DNA of 11,869 bases. It comes from UMGS1124 sp045613165 (GTDB taxonomy: Bacteria; Bacillota_I; Bacilli_A; RF39; UBA660). The translations under genes and the position numbers were made by a program. The notes under the pieces were generated by a model. That model was given only the letters and a program-made list of their open reading frames with translations. It made no database searches and was not told the origin of the DNA. The stretch covers positions 1 through 11,869 of the forward strand of contig JAZLAK010000107.1 in the NCBI GenBank assembly GCA_045613165.1, read 5' to 3'. This document shows, piece after piece, positions 10,980 through 11,869 of the stretch. Position 1 is the stretch's first letter; every line of letters begins with the position of its first letter.

Positions 10980-11524
10980 CTTACATATTTTTCATACAAT
11001 TCTTTAAATCTATTAAAATGAACTACTTCTCTTTGTCTTAAAAATAATAAAGGCTGAACAACATCTTCATCTTTAGCTAAATTTAATAAATGCTCATATG
11101 TAGCTCTTGCTTTTTGTTCAGCAGCCATATCTTCAACTAAATCAGCAATAGGATCTCCTACACTATTTAAATAAGCAGCAGTAAATGGAACTCCATTAGA
11201 ATCATTCGGATATATTCCATATCCATGTTCATTATATTGAGTACCTAAACCTGCTTCCTCTAATTCTTTAACCGTTGCTCCACTCATTAATTGACTAACC
11301 ATAGTAGCAATCATTTCACTATGTCCCAATTCCTCAGTAGCAATATCATTTAACAATGCTTTACCTTCTTCAGTAGGCATACTAAATTTTTGTGAATAAT
11401 ATCTTAATGCTGCTGCAATTTCTCCATTAGACCCCCCAAATTGAGTTATTATATATTTTGCCATCTTTAAATCTTTCTTCTTAATATCTACTGGATAAGG
11501 AAGTTTTTTATCATACTTAAACAT
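10967..11524 (-). CDS. cotJC: CotJC spore coat protein, manganese-catalase family
   Basis: This protein of 185 residues is a ferritin-like four-helix protein of the manganese catalase family, the CotJC type. The di-manganese ligands are all in place: E35 (NGEIAAALRYY), E65 and H68 (ATEELGHSEM), E136 (AAEQKARATYE) and H169 (REVVHF). CotJC is a component of the inner spore coat in Bacillus and some CotJC proteins have catalase activity. The start at 11524 (MFKYDKK) is chosen because GGAGGT lies 5 bases before it; an in-frame ATG at 11554 lacks a site. It overlaps the cotJB end by 8 bases, and its ribosome binding site is inside the WDGG codons of cotJB, so the two are coupled. Spacing and order match the cotJABC operon. 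A terminator follows. Confidence 0.93.
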   Translation of the reverse strand: MFKYDKKLPYPVDIKKKDLKMAKYIITQFGGSNGEIAAALRYYSQKFSMPTEEGKALLNDIATEELGHSEMIATMVSQLMSGATVKELEEAGLGTQYNEHGYGIYPNDSNGVPFTAAYLNSVGDPIADLVEDMAAEQKARATYEHLLNLAKDEDVVQPLLFLRQREVVHFNRFKELYEKYVSQGY

Positions 11525-11869
11525 ATTTACCTCCATCCCAAGGCCATGGTTCATCTATCCACGTATATTTTCCTTTAGTATCATTAATAAGTTCTAAAAC
11601 TTGATACTTTTCTTCATATTTCTTTTTTAAACTTTCTAACTCTAAACAATATTTTTTAAATAATTCATAACATTTCATATCATTAGGATATACATCTAAA
11701 TATAAATTTAAATCATTTATTATAAAATCTAATTCTTGAATACGTAATAACATTTTTTGTTGTTCGCTATAAGCATTAATTTTCTTAGGTTTATAATTTT
11801 TATATGGTTTATATAAATCACTAAAAATATTACCTAAATAAAAACCATTCTCTAAATCTAAATTATCTC
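11517..11869 (-). CDS. cotJB: CotJA-CotJB fused spore coat protein (partial at the right edge)
   Basis: The frame is open from the window edge to TAA at 11517. The C-terminal 78 residues from M at 11753 are CotJB: LLRIQELDFIINDLNLYLD, a helical KKKYEEKYQ and the closing WIDEPWPWDGG. The 38 residues before that methionine are in the same frame without a stop and resemble the end of CotJA (LENGFYLGNIFSDLYKPY compared with the usual GTLF-x-x-LY-x-PY). There is no ribosome binding site before ATG 11753 (the preceding bases are AGCGAACAACAAAAA), so a separate cotJB start is unlikely. CotJA and CotJB are normally separate small proteins that bring CotJC into the spore coat. The fusion is seen in sequence; whether it is one protein needs the missing 5' end. 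Downstream cotJC overlaps by 8 bases. Confidence 0.8.
   Translation of the reverse strand, partial: DNLDLENGFYLGNIFSDLYKPYKNYKPKKINAYSEQQKMLLRIQELDFIINDLNLYLDVYPNDMKCYELFKKYCLELESLKKKYEEKYQVLELINDTKGKYTWIDEPWPWDGGKYV

Overview
This window is a very A+T-rich stretch of a low-GC Firmicutes chromosome. The closest family resemblances are to Bacilli: a CvfD/YugI-type S1 protein, YutD, YunB, a YutH-like protein, a NifU-C scaffold, CotJ coat proteins, TrmL, strong AGGAGG ribosome binding sites and perfect TATAAT promoters. All genes read full length in the standard bacterial code with TGG tryptophan. No gene ends in TGA (about 14 TAA and 3 TAG stops). Several homologues of sporulation genes (yunB, yutH-like, cotJA-cotJB, cotJC) suggest an endospore former or a recent descendant of one, probably an uncultured gut-type Bacilli or Erysipelotrichia-like lineage. 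The lineage is inference; the gene families are read from the proteins.

Layout. Positions 1-227 hold the end of an unknown rightward gene. Positions 245-2635 hold a leftward operon: an NrtR-type Nudix/winged-helix regulator, a histidine phosphatase, and a P-loop NTPase fused to a CYTH domain. Two related 21-bp palindromic sites lie in this operon, one inside the spacer of a perfect promoter before nrtR and one just before the phosphatase. Positions 2649-3852 hold two divergent tRNA operons: leftward Leu-Val-Thr-Tyr-Gln-Lys and rightward Ser-fMet-Asp-Phe. Each has its own promoter, and each predicted transcript begins exactly with a hairpin. Positions 3883-4628 hold a divergent pair, cvfD-like and nfu, whose -35 boxes are only one base apart.

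Positions 4607-9356 are mostly leftward genes: a 263-aa tail-anchored unknown, yunB, a second tail-anchored unknown, yutD, a DUF1292-like protein with a long disordered linker, and a YutH-like pseudokinase. Together with the NifU-C gene this recalls the yun/yut neighbourhood of Bacillus subtilis. Positions 9416-9879 hold one rightward gene: a single-cluster ferredoxin whose C-terminal half is a metallothionein-like tail with 19 cysteines in about 60 residues. Positions 9878-10943 hold a membrane-anchored thioredoxin-fold protein lacking CxxC, translationally coupled to trmL. Positions 10954-11869 hold the end of a cotJ operon in which cotJA and cotJB are read as one continuous frame, followed by cotJC with all manganese-catalase ligands.

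The observations most worth following are the ferredoxin-metallothionein fusion, the NrtR operon with its P-loop/CYTH fusion and operator pair, the 5'-terminal hairpins on both tRNA precursors, the cotJA-cotJB fusion and the overlapping cvfD/nfu promoters. I see no CRISPR array, insertion sequence, phage gene or integrase.
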